The translations under genes and the position numbers were made by a program. The notes below the pieces were generated by a model that was not told where the DNA came from, did no database searches, and saw only the letters and a list, made by a program, of their open reading frames with translations. DNA of 64,000 bases. It comes from Methanoculleus sediminis (GTDB taxonomy: Archaea > Halobacteriota > Methanomicrobia > Methanomicrobiales > Methanoculleaceae). Shown in pieces: positions 20,072 through 28,291 of this stretch (within the stretch, counting starts at the first letter, position 1; every line of letters begins with the position of its first letter). The stretch is from contig NZ_JXOJ01000002.1 of NCBI RefSeq assembly GCF_001017125.1, positions 435,017-499,016 on the forward strand, read 5' to 3'.

Positions 20072-21313
20072 CTACACCCACTCCGCTCTCCTGAATTCGT
20101 CCTCTCTCCCCATGACCATCGTGGCATCGACACCGACCTTCACGTTCGTCCCGTCGGATAACCGTGTCGGGTCGAGCGACGAGCCACGGACGCCGGCGAC
20201 GATCATGATGTCGGTATCGCCCCGGACCCTCGTCGCGATAGCGTATTCGACGTCGTAAGGGTCGTGGAGATTGATATCCTCGTCCACCACCACGACGTGC
20301 TTGAGGGAGGTGTGGGCGGCAAACGCCGCCATGATGGCGTTCTTCGCGTCGCCCTGCGTATTTTTGCGGATCTTCACCACCGCGTGGAGGTAGCCGGCGC
20401 CGCCCTTCGTGAGGAGGACGTCACGCACCGTCGTCACCTCGCCCACTGCACGGTAGATCTTCGGCTCGTACGGCGCTCCCATCAGGAGTTTGTGCTCGTC
20501 GCCGGCCGGGAGGATGCCGTGGTAGATGGGGTCCTCCTTGCAGTACATCTTCGTGAACTCGATGACGTGCTGCTGGCGCACGGGGTCGTAGGTGCCGGTG
20601 ATGTCGACGAACGGCCCTTCAGCCGCCGTTTCAGCAGTGATGTAACCCTCGAGGACGAACTCGGCGTCGGGGACCCGGACGCCGTTCCCGCACTCCCGCA
20701 CGGCGAGTTCCCCGCCCATCAGTTCCGCGGCGTAGGCGAGCTCCTTACCCTCCGGGACGCGGGTGCAGGCGGCGAAGGTCACCAGCGGATGGGTGCCGAC
20801 GGTGACGGCGACCGGGAGTTTCTCCCCGCGGGCGAGCGCTGCTTTGAGGAGGGTATGGGTGTGCCTTCCTTCCACCAGGCGGGCGACGACCCTTCCGTCG
20901 TCGAGGACCATCATCCGGTGGATGGAGGCGTTCTCGACGCCGTCGTAGCGCGAGAAGACGATCCCGGAGGTGAGGTAGCGCCCGGCGTCGCCGGGGAAGT
21001 GCTTCATGACCGGGAGGGCGGAGAGGTCGGCAGGGATGCCACCTTCGAGCCGTCCGGCGTCCACGACGCGGCCGCTGTAGGTCATGCCCGCGAGGTGTCC
21101 GACGAGGTCCCGCTCCTCGACGCCGAGCGCCGCTGCAAGCGATCTCCGGTCGGAGAGGAGGTTCATCACCCCCCGGCGGCCGTCGAGGTCGTGGAAGAAG
21201 AGGATCTTATCCGTCCGGCTCGCCATACGGGGAGCCTCGTAGACGGTCGAGCAGGGGCTCTCGATCTCCTCGACCCTGCCCTGCTCCCGCATCAGTTCGA
21301 TAAAGTCACGCAT
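20072..21313 (-). CDS. UbiD-family decarboxylase; likely anhydromevalonate phosphate decarboxylase
   Basis: The 413-residue protein shows UbiD features: SIHRMMVLDDGRVVARLV, TVGTHPLVTFAACTRVPEGKELAYA, the catalytic Glu region ECGNGVRVPDAEFVLEGYI, EGPFVDITGTYD and VDEDINLHDPYDVEYAIATR. UbiD enzymes use prenylated FMN, and ubiX lies just upstream with an 8-bp overlap. In the archaeal mevalonate pathway a UbiD homolog decarboxylates trans-anhydromevalonate 5-phosphate to isopentenyl phosphate. Its stop codon is contiguous with the start of the dehydratase gene. A role in another decarboxylation is possible but the neighbourhood argues for the mevalonate role. Confidence 0.92.
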   Translation of the reverse strand: MRDFIELMREQGRVEEIESPCSTVYEAPRMASRTDKILFFHDLDGRRGVMNLLSDRRSLAAALGVEERDLVGHLAGMTYSGRVVDAGRLEGGIPADLSALPVMKHFPGDAGRYLTSGIVFSRYDGVENASIHRMMVLDDGRVVARLVEGRHTHTLLKAALARGEKLPVAVTVGTHPLVTFAACTRVPEGKELAYAAELMGGELAVRECGNGVRVPDAEFVLEGYITAETAAEGPFVDITGTYDPVRQQHVIEFTKMYCKEDPIYHGILPAGDEHKLLMGAPYEPKIYRAVGEVTTVRDVLLTKGGAGYLHAVVKIRKNTQGDAKNAIMAAFAAHTSLKHVVVVDEDINLHDPYDVEYAIATRVRGDTDIMIVAGVRGSSLDPTRLSDGTNVKVGVDATMVMGREDEFRRAEWV

Positions 21314-21860
21314 CGTATCCGCTCCATCGGGTTCCGAGGTCGTGTTCGACCCCCATGTGGTCGAGCACCCGGGCCACCACCATATCGACGAGGTCGTCGA
21401 TGGTCTGCGGGCGCTGGTAGAAGGGGGGGCTTGCGACCATCACGGTCGCGCCGGCATCGTCGGCCGCAAGCATATTCTTCAGGTGGATCCGGGAGAGCGG
21501 CATCTCCCGCAGCAGGAGGAGGAGGGGGCGCTTCTCCTTGAGGCAGACGTCCGCCGCCCGGGCGATCAGGTTGTCGGCGAACCCGTTGCTGACGGCGGCA
21601 AGCGTCTTCATGCTGCAGGGTACGATCGCCATCCCGTCGTAGCGGAACGAGCCGCTCGCGATATCGGCCGCAAGGTCGCTGTTCTCGGCGTATATGGCGC
21701 CGAACCCCTCGAGGTTCACGCCTTCGATCCCGGCGATCTGCCGGGCGGTATCGGAGATGACGATATGCACCGTTGCCCGTTCGCAGAGCACTTCGAGGAG
21801 GCGGCGGGCGTAGACGACCCCGCTTGCCCCGGTGACCCCGACGACGAATTCTTTCTTCAT
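21306..21860 (-). CDS. ubiX: UbiX flavin prenyltransferase
   Basis: The 184-residue protein begins with the Rossmann-like FMN-binding segment VVGVTGASGVVYARRLLEVL and has YDGMAIVPCSMKTLAAVSNGFADNLIA (shown here in part) and LLLLLREMPLSRIHLKNM, all typical of UbiX. It makes prenylated FMN from FMN and dimethylallyl phosphate, the cofactor of UbiD decarboxylases. The reading frame overlaps the start of the UbiD gene by 8 bp, so synthesis of enzyme and cofactor is coupled. Confidence 0.95.
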   Translation of the reverse strand: MKKEFVVGVTGASGVVYARRLLEVLCERATVHIVISDTARQIAGIEGVNLEGFGAIYAENSDLAADIASGSFRYDGMAIVPCSMKTLAAVSNGFADNLIARAADVCLKEKRPLLLLLREMPLSRIHLKNMLAADDAGATVMVASPPFYQRPQTIDDLVDMVVARVLDHMGVEHDLGTRWSGYDA

Positions 21861-21874
21861 GCGCTCTCCATATG

Positions 21875-23083
21875 TTATGTCACTACGAGTTTATCCTGTT
21901 TTGTCGCCCGCTTCACCCGGAGCACCTCCGTCGCCGCCTGCTCGACCGCGTTCCGGTGCTCCTCCACGGTGTAGACGCCGAGGCGCCACTGCTGCCGCCG
22001 GGTGTCGTTCAGGGTGTTGATGAGAGGGGAGACCTCCTCGATCTCGACCATCGCATGGCTGTTCCTGACCCGGACCTCCATCGAGAGCGCCCGGGGGAGC
22101 CGGGGGATGTCGACCAGGACGCAGTCCTCCGTGACCCCGGCGGTCTCGGCGATCTCGCGGGCGATCTCCCGCTCCCGGGCGGGGCCGGGTTCCTGGCGGA
22201 AGGCTGCGGCGTTCACCCGGTCTTCGCCGATGTACAGCGCCCGCTTGTAGAGGTCCCGGGCGTAGACCCGGCGGGCGAGGTCGCGGGTGATCGGGGAGGG
22301 GGAGTGCTTCAGCCGCTCCATGCAGGCGGCGTCGTCCATCCGCATCAGTTCGCGGGCGTCCGTGCCCGGGACGTTTCGCACCTCCTCGCGGAGGGCGTGG
22401 ACGAACATGCTCGTCGCGATCCGGCTCACGTGGTGGAAGTAGACCGCCGGGCGCATCAGCGTCCGGGCGATGAGGAGCGACTCGGCGGCGTTGATCCCGC
22501 CTTCGTGCAGGGCGATGCCCGACTCGGTGAAGATGGTGCTCCGGATCAGCCGGTGGGCGTCGACCGTCCCGTAGGGGACGCCGGTGTAGTGGGCGTCCCG
22601 CATCAGGTAGTCCATCCGGTCGACGTCCAGGCTGCCGTGGATGATGCTCGCGAGGCGGTGCTTCCCCGCGACGACGGCGCAGACCTCGGCGGGGTCGAGT
22701 CCTTCGCCTTCGAGGATACCCGCGGTCGTTCCCTCGCGGACGAGGCGGTCGATCTGGTGGTGGCTCCTCCCCGTGAACTCCTCCATCACCGGTTCGGTGA
22801 CGTGGGAGAAGGGGCCGTGGCCGATGTCGTGGAGGAGGGCGGCCGTGGTGACGAGTTTCGTCTCGCCGTCGTCGAGCCCGAGCTGGCCCGCCATGAGGGC
22901 CGCAAGATGCATCGTCCCGAGCGAGTGCTCGAACCGGGTATGGTTTGCCCCGGGGTAGACGAGGTTTGCAAACCCGAGCTGGGTGACGTGGCGGAGCCGC
23001 TGGACGACCTCCGAGTCGAGCAGCCGGAGCGCCGTCGCGTCCGCTTCGACGTAGCCGTGCACCGGATCTTTGATGATCTTCAT
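21875..23083 (-). CDS. HD-domain phosphohydrolase (dGTPase/SAMHD1-like)
   Basis: The 402-residue protein starts IKDPVHGYVE and has the metal-binding HD set: TRFEHSLGTMHLAALMAG, LLHDIGHGPFSH and, further on, SLDVDRMDYLMRDAHYTG. This arrangement is typical of the YdhJ/SAMHD1-like phosphohydrolases, whose substrates are often deoxynucleotides. It is the first gene of a same-strand set followed at 14 bp by ubiX, and may simply share a promoter with the mevalonate genes. The substrate is not predictable from sequence. Confidence 0.9.
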   Translation of the reverse strand: MKIIKDPVHGYVEADATALRLLDSEVVQRLRHVTQLGFANLVYPGANHTRFEHSLGTMHLAALMAGQLGLDDGETKLVTTAALLHDIGHGPFSHVTEPVMEEFTGRSHHQIDRLVREGTTAGILEGEGLDPAEVCAVVAGKHRLASIIHGSLDVDRMDYLMRDAHYTGVPYGTVDAHRLIRSTIFTESGIALHEGGINAAESLLIARTLMRPAVYFHHVSRIATSMFVHALREEVRNVPGTDARELMRMDDAACMERLKHSPSPITRDLARRVYARDLYKRALYIGEDRVNAAAFRQEPGPAREREIAREIAETAGVTEDCVLVDIPRLPRALSMEVRVRNSHAMVEIEEVSPLINTLNDTRRQQWRLGVYTVEEHRNAVEQAATEVLRVKRATKQDKLVVT

Positions 23084-23491
23084 CGGTTCTGTTAAGATTC
23101 TTGGGAGATGAAAGATAAAGGTATTTGAAGGCGCGCGGGGTGCGGGGGGGTTTTCTTTTGGGGGGAGCGGGGTGTGGGTGCGGGGGTGTAGGCATCAAAT
23201 GGCTGTCCGGGGTGCCCTGGTAGCAAAAGACCGGGCAGATCATTTTCTAGATAAAACGATTGTGCGCTACTCATCATCGCAAAGAACCAAGAGAGGCTCA
23301 ATGCTAAAGTTAAAGGCGAAGTGTCCAAAAAATCTCAATAATTTTTCCCCACTAATGCTACTTCTCAATTTCCTACCACAGTTAGACATAGACTGGCAGT
23401 TCTACAACGAAGCCTCTCCGTATACTTGATTGATTAGACATAAAGCGATTTTAGAAAAACTTTTATTCGAAATCTATGATCATATAGATCT
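23084..23491. other. Gene-free left edge of AT-rich island, with G-rich tract
   Basis: From about 23131 to 23192 the plus strand is dominated by G runs of four to seven interrupted by a TTTTCTTTT, a composition able to form a G-quadruplex. It is followed by an abrupt change to AT-rich DNA. The stretch 23262-23429 has an open frame ending LDIDWQFYNEASPYT that looks protein-like but has no recognisable family or clear start; it might be a remnant of a lost gene. A TTTTAT-like promoter element lies around 23456 before the TcmP-family gene. Confidence 0.5.
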
Positions 23492-24463
23492 ATGGATTAC
23501 GATAGAGATAAAGACGGGTATATATATGATCGAGTTAAGTGGCATACCCGGAAAAAGCACTTTTTTATCGAATCTTATCTTCAAATCTGGGTTGATAAAG
23601 TAAAAAGGAATCAGCCGACGTTAGATATTTTTGATCTATTTGCTGCCACAGGGTTATGCTATTGTGAAGATATTGCAGAGCCCAATTCACGGTGGGAAGG
23701 ATCGGCTTGTTTAGCTGCGAGATGTTTAGAGGGCTATCCCCGAGGAAGATATCTTTTCCTAAATACATATCATCCTGACGAGGAAATGTTTGCTGCACAA
23801 AAGGCTAACTTAACTCGTAAAATATCGGAAATCCGAAAAAGCAAACCTGGATATACAGAAATAGTTTCGAAGGAAATCGATCAGGCAGTTGAGGATGCAA
23901 TTGCATTTGCTGAGAGTAAGAATCTGCTACAATACCCCACCATCTGGGTACTCGATCCATGTGCAGCCTCAACCTTACCATGGTCTGTAGTCGAGCGAAT
24001 AGGAAAATTAAGACGCACATACTATTCTCCAAAAAGTGGTGAACGGGTCAGAAAACCGGAACTCATCATCAACTTGATGACATCCGATCTTCAGAGGAAT
24101 ATTAAGACCAATCCCCACGTGATAAGTATTGCATTAGGTCTTGATGAGGGGGTCTGGAGGCCGGAGATTGACGATCTAATGCAAACTAAGGGATATAACA
24201 CCCGAGAGGCATTGATTGAACTTTATGCCCGTAGGTTGTCGGAACTATATGACAAAGCGCCCATAATCTCTGAAATCAATACTACAAATGAGTCTGCAAT
24301 TGTGTATTGTCTCTTTTTATGTACCGATAACAATGCAGGTCATTATATGGGGAAACTTCAGGGTTTGAAGGATTACAATACGCGACTATATGATTGGAGA
24401 CATGAAGCGCGAAGGGTGGTAGCGGAGAAAAAACTACCTCCTGATCAAACAAAGCTGTTTTAA
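23492..24463 (+). CDS. tcmP: Three-Cys-motif partner (TcmP) family protein
   Basis: The 323-residue protein resembles the TcmP family: an N-terminal KWHTRKKHFFIESYLQIWVD segment, then IFDLFAATGLCYCED, similar to a class I methyltransferase motif I, and LDPCAASTLPWSVV. TcmP genes are known for pairing with a protein carrying a three-cysteine radical SAM-like motif, and the gene ending here tail-to-tail (4-bp overlap) has exactly such a motif. Base composition is visibly AT-richer than the surroundings, with codons such as ATA, TTA and AGA, suggesting horizontal transfer. Its reaction is unknown; a methyltransferase-like fold is inference. Confidence 0.75.
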   Translation: MDYDRDKDGYIYDRVKWHTRKKHFFIESYLQIWVDKVKRNQPTLDIFDLFAATGLCYCEDIAEPNSRWEGSACLAARCLEGYPRGRYLFLNTYHPDEEMFAAQKANLTRKISEIRKSKPGYTEIVSKEIDQAVEDAIAFAESKNLLQYPTIWVLDPCAASTLPWSVVERIGKLRRTYYSPKSGERVRKPELIINLMTSDLQRNIKTNPHVISIALGLDEGVWRPEIDDLMQTKGYNTREALIELYARRLSELYDKAPIISEINTTNESAIVYCLFLCTDNNAGHYMGKLQGLKDYNTRLYDWRHEARRVVAEKKLPPDQTKLF

Positions 24464-25191
24464 TATTTCTTCAAATCATCTTTTATATAGTATTTAGAGT
24501 TATACTCGTTCAGTTTGCGAATGACTCCGGCTTTAAATGCCTTCCAATCGACCTTGTGTTGCTGTTTGTTGTAATTCAGTTTTCCAACTTTGAAGAGGTC
24601 TACAAACTCATGGGTCAAGTCGATAAGTTGTAACGTCTGTTCAGGGAACCATACTGGCTCTAATGATACATAGGTGAAGATGCCGAGGCCGTAGGCTTTC
24701 TTCAGCGATTCTATCCTTTCCACCGTCGGAGCTGCCCTGGGTTCGATTTTTTCTCTCCACGCTTCATCGGTAAACACCAGGGTCGTGCCATACTCGCTCA
24801 GCTCCGGATGTTCCGATAGCAGATCAAAATCTCGCTCAGACCTCCTGCCGCCTTTCGTCAAGATGGATACTTTGAGCTTATTCTGATGCAGAATTTTGAT
24901 TGCCTTCCGTGTAAGTTGCGTCTCCACATCGAGGGGCTGATACGGATCGGTTGTGAAGGATAGCAGTATCGGACGTGTCTCTCCTTTATCCCGCAGTTCG
25001 ATTGCATCTTTTTCGAACTTGTACATCACACCATCCCGAACCCGGGGCTGGCAAAAATCATCTCTACTCGTTCGGATTGCAAGGGGAGCGTAACAGTACG
25101 TACAGCCGTGACCACATCCACGGTACAAGTTCGCCGCTAACTCACAGTATTCTCGGGCTCTACCTTTCGTCTCATATATGATCGTGGTCAC
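24460..25191 (-). CDS. SPL-like radical SAM protein, presumed TcmP partner
   Basis: The 243-residue protein contains the radical SAM motif CGHGCTYCYAP (Cys-x3-Cys-x2-Cys, residues about 26-36), a further FCQPRVR cysteine, and LLSFTTDPYQPLD and VSILTKGG, as in the COG1533/spore photoproduct lyase-like group. Such enzymes cleave S-adenosylmethionine to start radical chemistry, often on nucleic acids or proteins. It begins with GTG overlapping the stop of the AbrB-like gene (GTGA), with a strong GGAGGGAGG site before it. Its end overlaps that of the TcmP gene. Composition is AT-rich, as for the rest of the island. Confidence 0.85.
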   Translation of the reverse strand: MTTIIYETKGRAREYCELAANLYRGCGHGCTYCYAPLAIRTSRDDFCQPRVRDGVMYKFEKDAIELRDKGETRPILLSFTTDPYQPLDVETQLTRKAIKILHQNKLKVSILTKGGRRSERDFDLLSEHPELSEYGTTLVFTDEAWREKIEPRAAPTVERIESLKKAYGLGIFTYVSLEPVWFPEQTLQLIDLTHEFVDLFKVGKLNYNKQQHKVDWKAFKAGVIRKLNEYNSKYYIKDDLKKY

Positions 25192-25376
25192 TTTCCTCCC
25201 TCCTGTTTGATTATTTCAATAACAAGCCGATCTCTATTGATACTCCATCTCAGGCGGTCTCCTTTTTCCAATTCGAATTGGTCTTTGATGAAGGCAGGTA
25301 TGGTTGCCCTTAAGGAGTTGCTATTCGAAGCCGCCACGGTGATAGTTGTTTCATTCGCCCGGGGATTTCTTGCCAT
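25188..25376 (-). CDS. AbrB/MazE-type DNA-binding protein
   Basis: The 62-residue protein contains a SpoVT-AbrB swapped-hairpin domain: SLRATIPAFIKDQFELEKGD and RLRWSINRDRLVIEI. These proteins are small dimeric DNA binders, often antitoxins or autoregulators. The gene is translationally coupled to the radical SAM gene (GTGA overlap) and has a perfect 7-bp inverted repeat just upstream, a probable operator. It may regulate the island or be the antitoxin-like part of the system. Confidence 0.85.
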   Translation of the reverse strand: MARNPRANETTITVAASNSNSLRATIPAFIKDQFELEKGDRLRWSINRDRLVIEIIKQEGGK

Positions 25377-25383
25377 GCTGCTA

Positions 25384-25404
25384 CAGAGTTACTATGCAAC
25401 TCTG
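25384..25404. promoter_or_regulatory. Inverted repeat operator before the AbrB-like gene
   Basis: CAGAGTT and AACTCTG form a perfect 7-bp inverted repeat with a 7-bp spacer, ending 8 bp before the AbrB start codon. An AT-rich TATA-like stretch lies directly upstream on the minus strand (about 25405-25415), so a protein bound here would overlap the transcription start. Autoregulation by the AbrB-like protein is the obvious guess. Confidence 0.6.
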
Positions 25405-25652
25405 ATATTAAAATTAATTGTCTATTAAATTACAATACTAATTGCCCCTATAATTGTCATAATAATTACCTATAGAGTTATGAGAAAAGGTATGCATCGG
25501 TGCCTTCTGCCGGGTCGAGGGCTTCTGGTAACACGCTAGGAACCCGGAGAGCGAGATCAACACTCAACCTCCGCCCCACCCCCACCTCCCTCCCCACCAC
25601 ACCAACTGAAACCGTTAACCCCCCTGACACCCCACATAAATGACATTCAGCC
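25405..25652. other. Right edge of AT-rich island, with C-rich tract
   Basis: The AT-rich stretch ends near 25480. About 25567-25633 of the plus strand is a C-rich tract with runs of three to six C, the complementary composition to the G-rich tract at the left edge of the island. A CATAAATG element near 25634 may be the TATA box for the first cofD gene. No gene is recognised here. Confidence 0.5.
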
Positions 25653-26555
25653 ATGATCACCTTCCTCTCCGGCGGAGCCGGGACGCCTGCGCTCGTCCGG
25701 GGCGTCCGGCAGATCCTCTACGACAGCGAGATCGCCGTGGTCGCGAATACCGCCGAGGATCTCCGGGTATCGGGGGGCCACTGTGCGCCCGACATCGACA
25801 CCGCCGTCTTCCTCTTTGCCGGCATCCTCGACACCGGCCGGTGGTGGGGGATCAAGGGCGACACTTACGCCACCCATAACTACCTCCCGAAGGTGGCGGG
25901 CGGCGAGCCCTTCCCGGTCGGCGACCGTGCCCGGGCGGTCCAGATCGCCCGGGCGGCGCTGCTCCGGGAGGGAAAAACCCTGACCGAGGCGGTCCGGGCG
26001 CAGTGCCGGTCGCTCAACATCGGGGCGACCGTCCTCCCGATGACCGACGGCGACGCCGCCCTCTTCGTCGATACCGGCACCGGACGCCTCCCGCTCCTCG
26101 AGTACCGGATGGCCGCCGATCCCGGGACGGAGGTCCGGGAACTCGTCGGGCCAGAACCCCCGGCGGTCACGGACGAGGTGCGGGCGGCGATCGAGGAAAG
26201 CGACGCCGTGGTGATCGGGCCCGCCAACCCGGCGGCGAGCATCCTCCCCATCCTCGACTGCGCCGGGATGCGGGACCTCCTCCTTGAGAAATTCGTCGTC
26301 GCGGTCTCGCCGTTTTCGGGCGGCGTCGCGCCGGACTCGAAAGACGCCGCCCTCATGTACGCCGTCGGCGAAACCCCCACGTCACCGGCGGTCTCCCGGC
26401 TGTACGGGGATATCGTCGACGTCTTCGTCCAGGACATCCACGACCCCGACGACGTCCCCGGCTCGCTCCGCCTCGAGACGCGCCTGATGCACGATCGGCA
26501 GGCCGAATCGCTCGCGTGGGACATCATGGCGGTCATCCGCCACGCCGTTTCGTGA
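25653..26555 (+). CDS. CofD-family protein (divergent paralog of 2-phospho-L-lactate transferase)
   Basis: The 300-residue protein begins [20 protein letters not shown] and keeps the general CofD layout ([64 protein letters not shown]). CofD attaches a lactyl phosphate-type group to Fo in F420 synthesis. Compared with its neighbour, the SGN-x3-SPD segment has become SGGHCAPD and the NAPVSGPA-type segment near residue 225 has become SGGVAPDSKDA. It may therefore accept another substrate or act as a non-standard paralog. It follows the AT-rich island and is probably transcribed separately from the second copy. Confidence 0.85.
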   Translation: MITFLSGGAGTPALVRGVRQILYDSEIAVVANTAEDLRVSGGHCAPDIDTAVFLFAGILDTGRWWGIKGDTYATHNYLPKVAGGEPFPVGDRARAVQIARAALLREGKTLTEAVRAQCRSLNIGATVLPMTDGDAALFVDTGTGRLPLLEYRMAADPGTEVRELVGPEPPAVTDEVRAAIEESDAVVIGPANPAASILPILDCAGMRDLLLEKFVVAVSPFSGGVAPDSKDAALMYAVGETPTSPAVSRLYGDIVDVFVQDIHDPDDVPGSLRLETRLMHDRQAESLAWDIMAVIRHAVS

Positions 26556-26617
26556 AAAACAGTCCTGTAGGAGATCGGGTTCTATACCCCTCGCCGTTAC
26601 CCGCCCCCCCTCTGTAT

Positions 26618-26698
26618 CTCACGCGAAGGCGCGAAGGCGCGAAGTCTGTGTGGTTGTTGGCAACCTTCCTTCGCGTTCTTCGCGTCTTCGCGCGAGGC
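26618..26698. repeat. Palindromic CGCGAAG-module repeat, copy C
   Basis: Modules CTCACGCGAAGGCGCGAAGG and, after a loop containing GGTTGTTGGCAACC, CTTCGCGTTCTTCGCGTCTT plus CGCGCGAG form the two arms of a long hairpin. It lies in the 310-bp gap between the two cofD genes, which otherwise holds no visible gene. Confidence 0.8.
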
Positions 26699-26865
26699 CA
26701 TGCGGCTTGCGACACATCACTGATTCACGCGAAACCGCATCGTCGTCCGGGCGAGCAGGAGTGTCATGCGTGGCAATTCTCTGGAACCCGAAAAATCCGC
26801 CCCGAATCGTCCCGCCCGATTTGGGAAAATTCATATACGCATGCGCTTGATACGCTAATTATCCA

Positions 26866-27768
26866 ATGATAACCTTCCTCTCGGGCGGGACCGGAACCCC
26901 GAAACTCCTCCGCGGGGTGCGGGAACTGCTGGACGAGCGGGACATCGCGGTCGTCGTCAACACGGCCGAGGACACCTGGCTCTCCGGCAACCACCTCTCG
27001 CCCGACATCGACACGGTCATGTACCTCTTTGCGGGCATCCTCGACACCAACCGGTGGTGGGGGATCAAGAACGACTCCTACATCACCCACGACCTCCTCG
27101 CACGGCTCGGCATAGACGAGTACATCGCCGTCGGCGACCAGGACCGGGCGGTTCACGCAGCACGGGGAGAGATGCTCCGGAGCGGCAAGCGGCTGACGGA
27201 GATCACCAGGGCGCTCTGCCGCACGCTGGACGTCCGGGCGACCGTTCTCCCGATGACCGACTCCGTCGTGACGACCTACGTCCGGACGCTCCGGGGCGAG
27301 ATACACTTCCAGGAGTACTGGGTGAAGCACCGGGGCGACGTCGCGATCGACGGCGTCGTCCGGAAGTTCGATGAGCCGCCGGCCGCGAGCGACGAAGTCA
27401 TCGAGGCGATCGAGGAAAGCGACGCCGTGGTGATCGGGCCGAGCAACCCGGTCACGAGCATATCCCCGATCCTCGAGTGCGACGGGGTGCGGGAGGTGCT
27501 CCGCCGGCAGCACGTCATCGCGGTCAGCCCCTTCATCGGCGATGCCCCGGTCAGCGGCCCGGCGGCGGCGCTGATGCGGGCGTTCGGAAAAGAGCCCTCG
27601 TCCGCCGGAACCTACGGTCTCTACGAGGACTTCGTGGACGTCTTCATCCAGGACATCCGCGACCCGGTCGAACTCGAAGGGGCGCTGCGCCAGGACACCC
27701 TCATGGTCAACCGGGGCAAGAGTCTCGACCTCGCGAAGAGCATCCTGACCCTGATCTACGGGTGCTGA
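26866..27768 (+). CDS. cofD: 2-phospho-L-lactate transferase, canonical copy
   Basis: The 300-residue protein transfers the phospholactyl-type group from its GDP/GTP-activated donor to Fo, making F420-0. It keeps the full family signature: [81 protein letters not shown] and [17 protein letters not shown]. It is probably the functional F420 enzyme, fitting the F420 hydrogenase elsewhere in the window. A TTCATATACG promoter element about 35 bp upstream gives it its own promoter, apart from the divergent copy. Confidence 0.95.
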   Translation: MITFLSGGTGTPKLLRGVRELLDERDIAVVVNTAEDTWLSGNHLSPDIDTVMYLFAGILDTNRWWGIKNDSYITHDLLARLGIDEYIAVGDQDRAVHAARGEMLRSGKRLTEITRALCRTLDVRATVLPMTDSVVTTYVRTLRGEIHFQEYWVKHRGDVAIDGVVRKFDEPPAASDEVIEAIEESDAVVIGPSNPVTSISPILECDGVREVLRRQHVIAVSPFIGDAPVSGPAAALMRAFGKEPSSAGTYGLYEDFVDVFIQDIRDPVELEGALRQDTLMVNRGKSLDLAKSILTLIYGC

Positions 27769-27777
27769 TAAGCCCCC

Positions 27778-28176
27778 TCACCCATTCTTCTGTTTCTCCC
27801 GGTAATCCTGTATCGCCGCGTGGAGCGCGTCGGCCGCCAGGTTCGAGCAGTGCATCTTCCTGGGCGGCAGCCCCTCGAGTTCGGTCGCGACGTCGTCGCG
27901 GGTGATCTTCATCGCCTCCTCAAGCGTCTTCCCCTTGGCGAGATCGGTCACCATACTGCTCGTCGCGATCGCCGAACCGCACCCGAACGTCCGGAACCTG
28001 ATATCCTCGATGACGTCGTCTTTGACCCGGATGAAGATCTCCATGATGTCGCCGCAGACGGGGTTGCCGACCTTGCCGTAGCCGTCCGGGTTCTCGATCA
28101 CCCCGACGTTGTGCGGGTTCATGAAGTGCTCCATCACCTTCTGGCTGTATCCGATCTGGTCTGCCAAATCCTTCAC
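27778..28176 (-). CDS. IscU/NifU-type iron-sulfur cluster scaffold
   Basis: The 132-residue protein is an IscU-like scaffold with the three cluster-ligand cysteines in NPVCGDIM, FGCGSAIA and MHCSNLAADAL. It begins with GTG (KDLADQIGYSQKVMEHFMNP). Cysteine desulfurase (IscS) is not adjacent, but two TusA-like sulfur-carrier genes follow on the same strand side of the locus, suggesting a sulfur-handling cluster. It ends close to the cofD stop, convergently. Confidence 0.93.
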   Translation of the reverse strand: MKDLADQIGYSQKVMEHFMNPHNVGVIENPDGYGKVGNPVCGDIMEIFIRVKDDVIEDIRFRTFGCGSAIATSSMVTDLAKGKTLEEAMKITRDDVATELEGLPPRKMHCSNLAADALHAAIQDYREKQKNG

Positions 28177-28291
28177 CTACAGCGGTGTAATAGTCCGCAG
28201 GCGTTTAACTGTTTCTTCGACCGCTCCGGGGCACCCGGGCGTCGCGGCCGTCGATCCGGGAGAAGGGGAAACCCGCACGGCCGGTGGCCGG

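Noticed and set aside
23172-23429. 85-residue frame across the G-rich edge of the island
   Set aside because: Starts in the low-complexity G-rich tract, lacks a clear ribosome site and family; kept only as a possible gene remnant.
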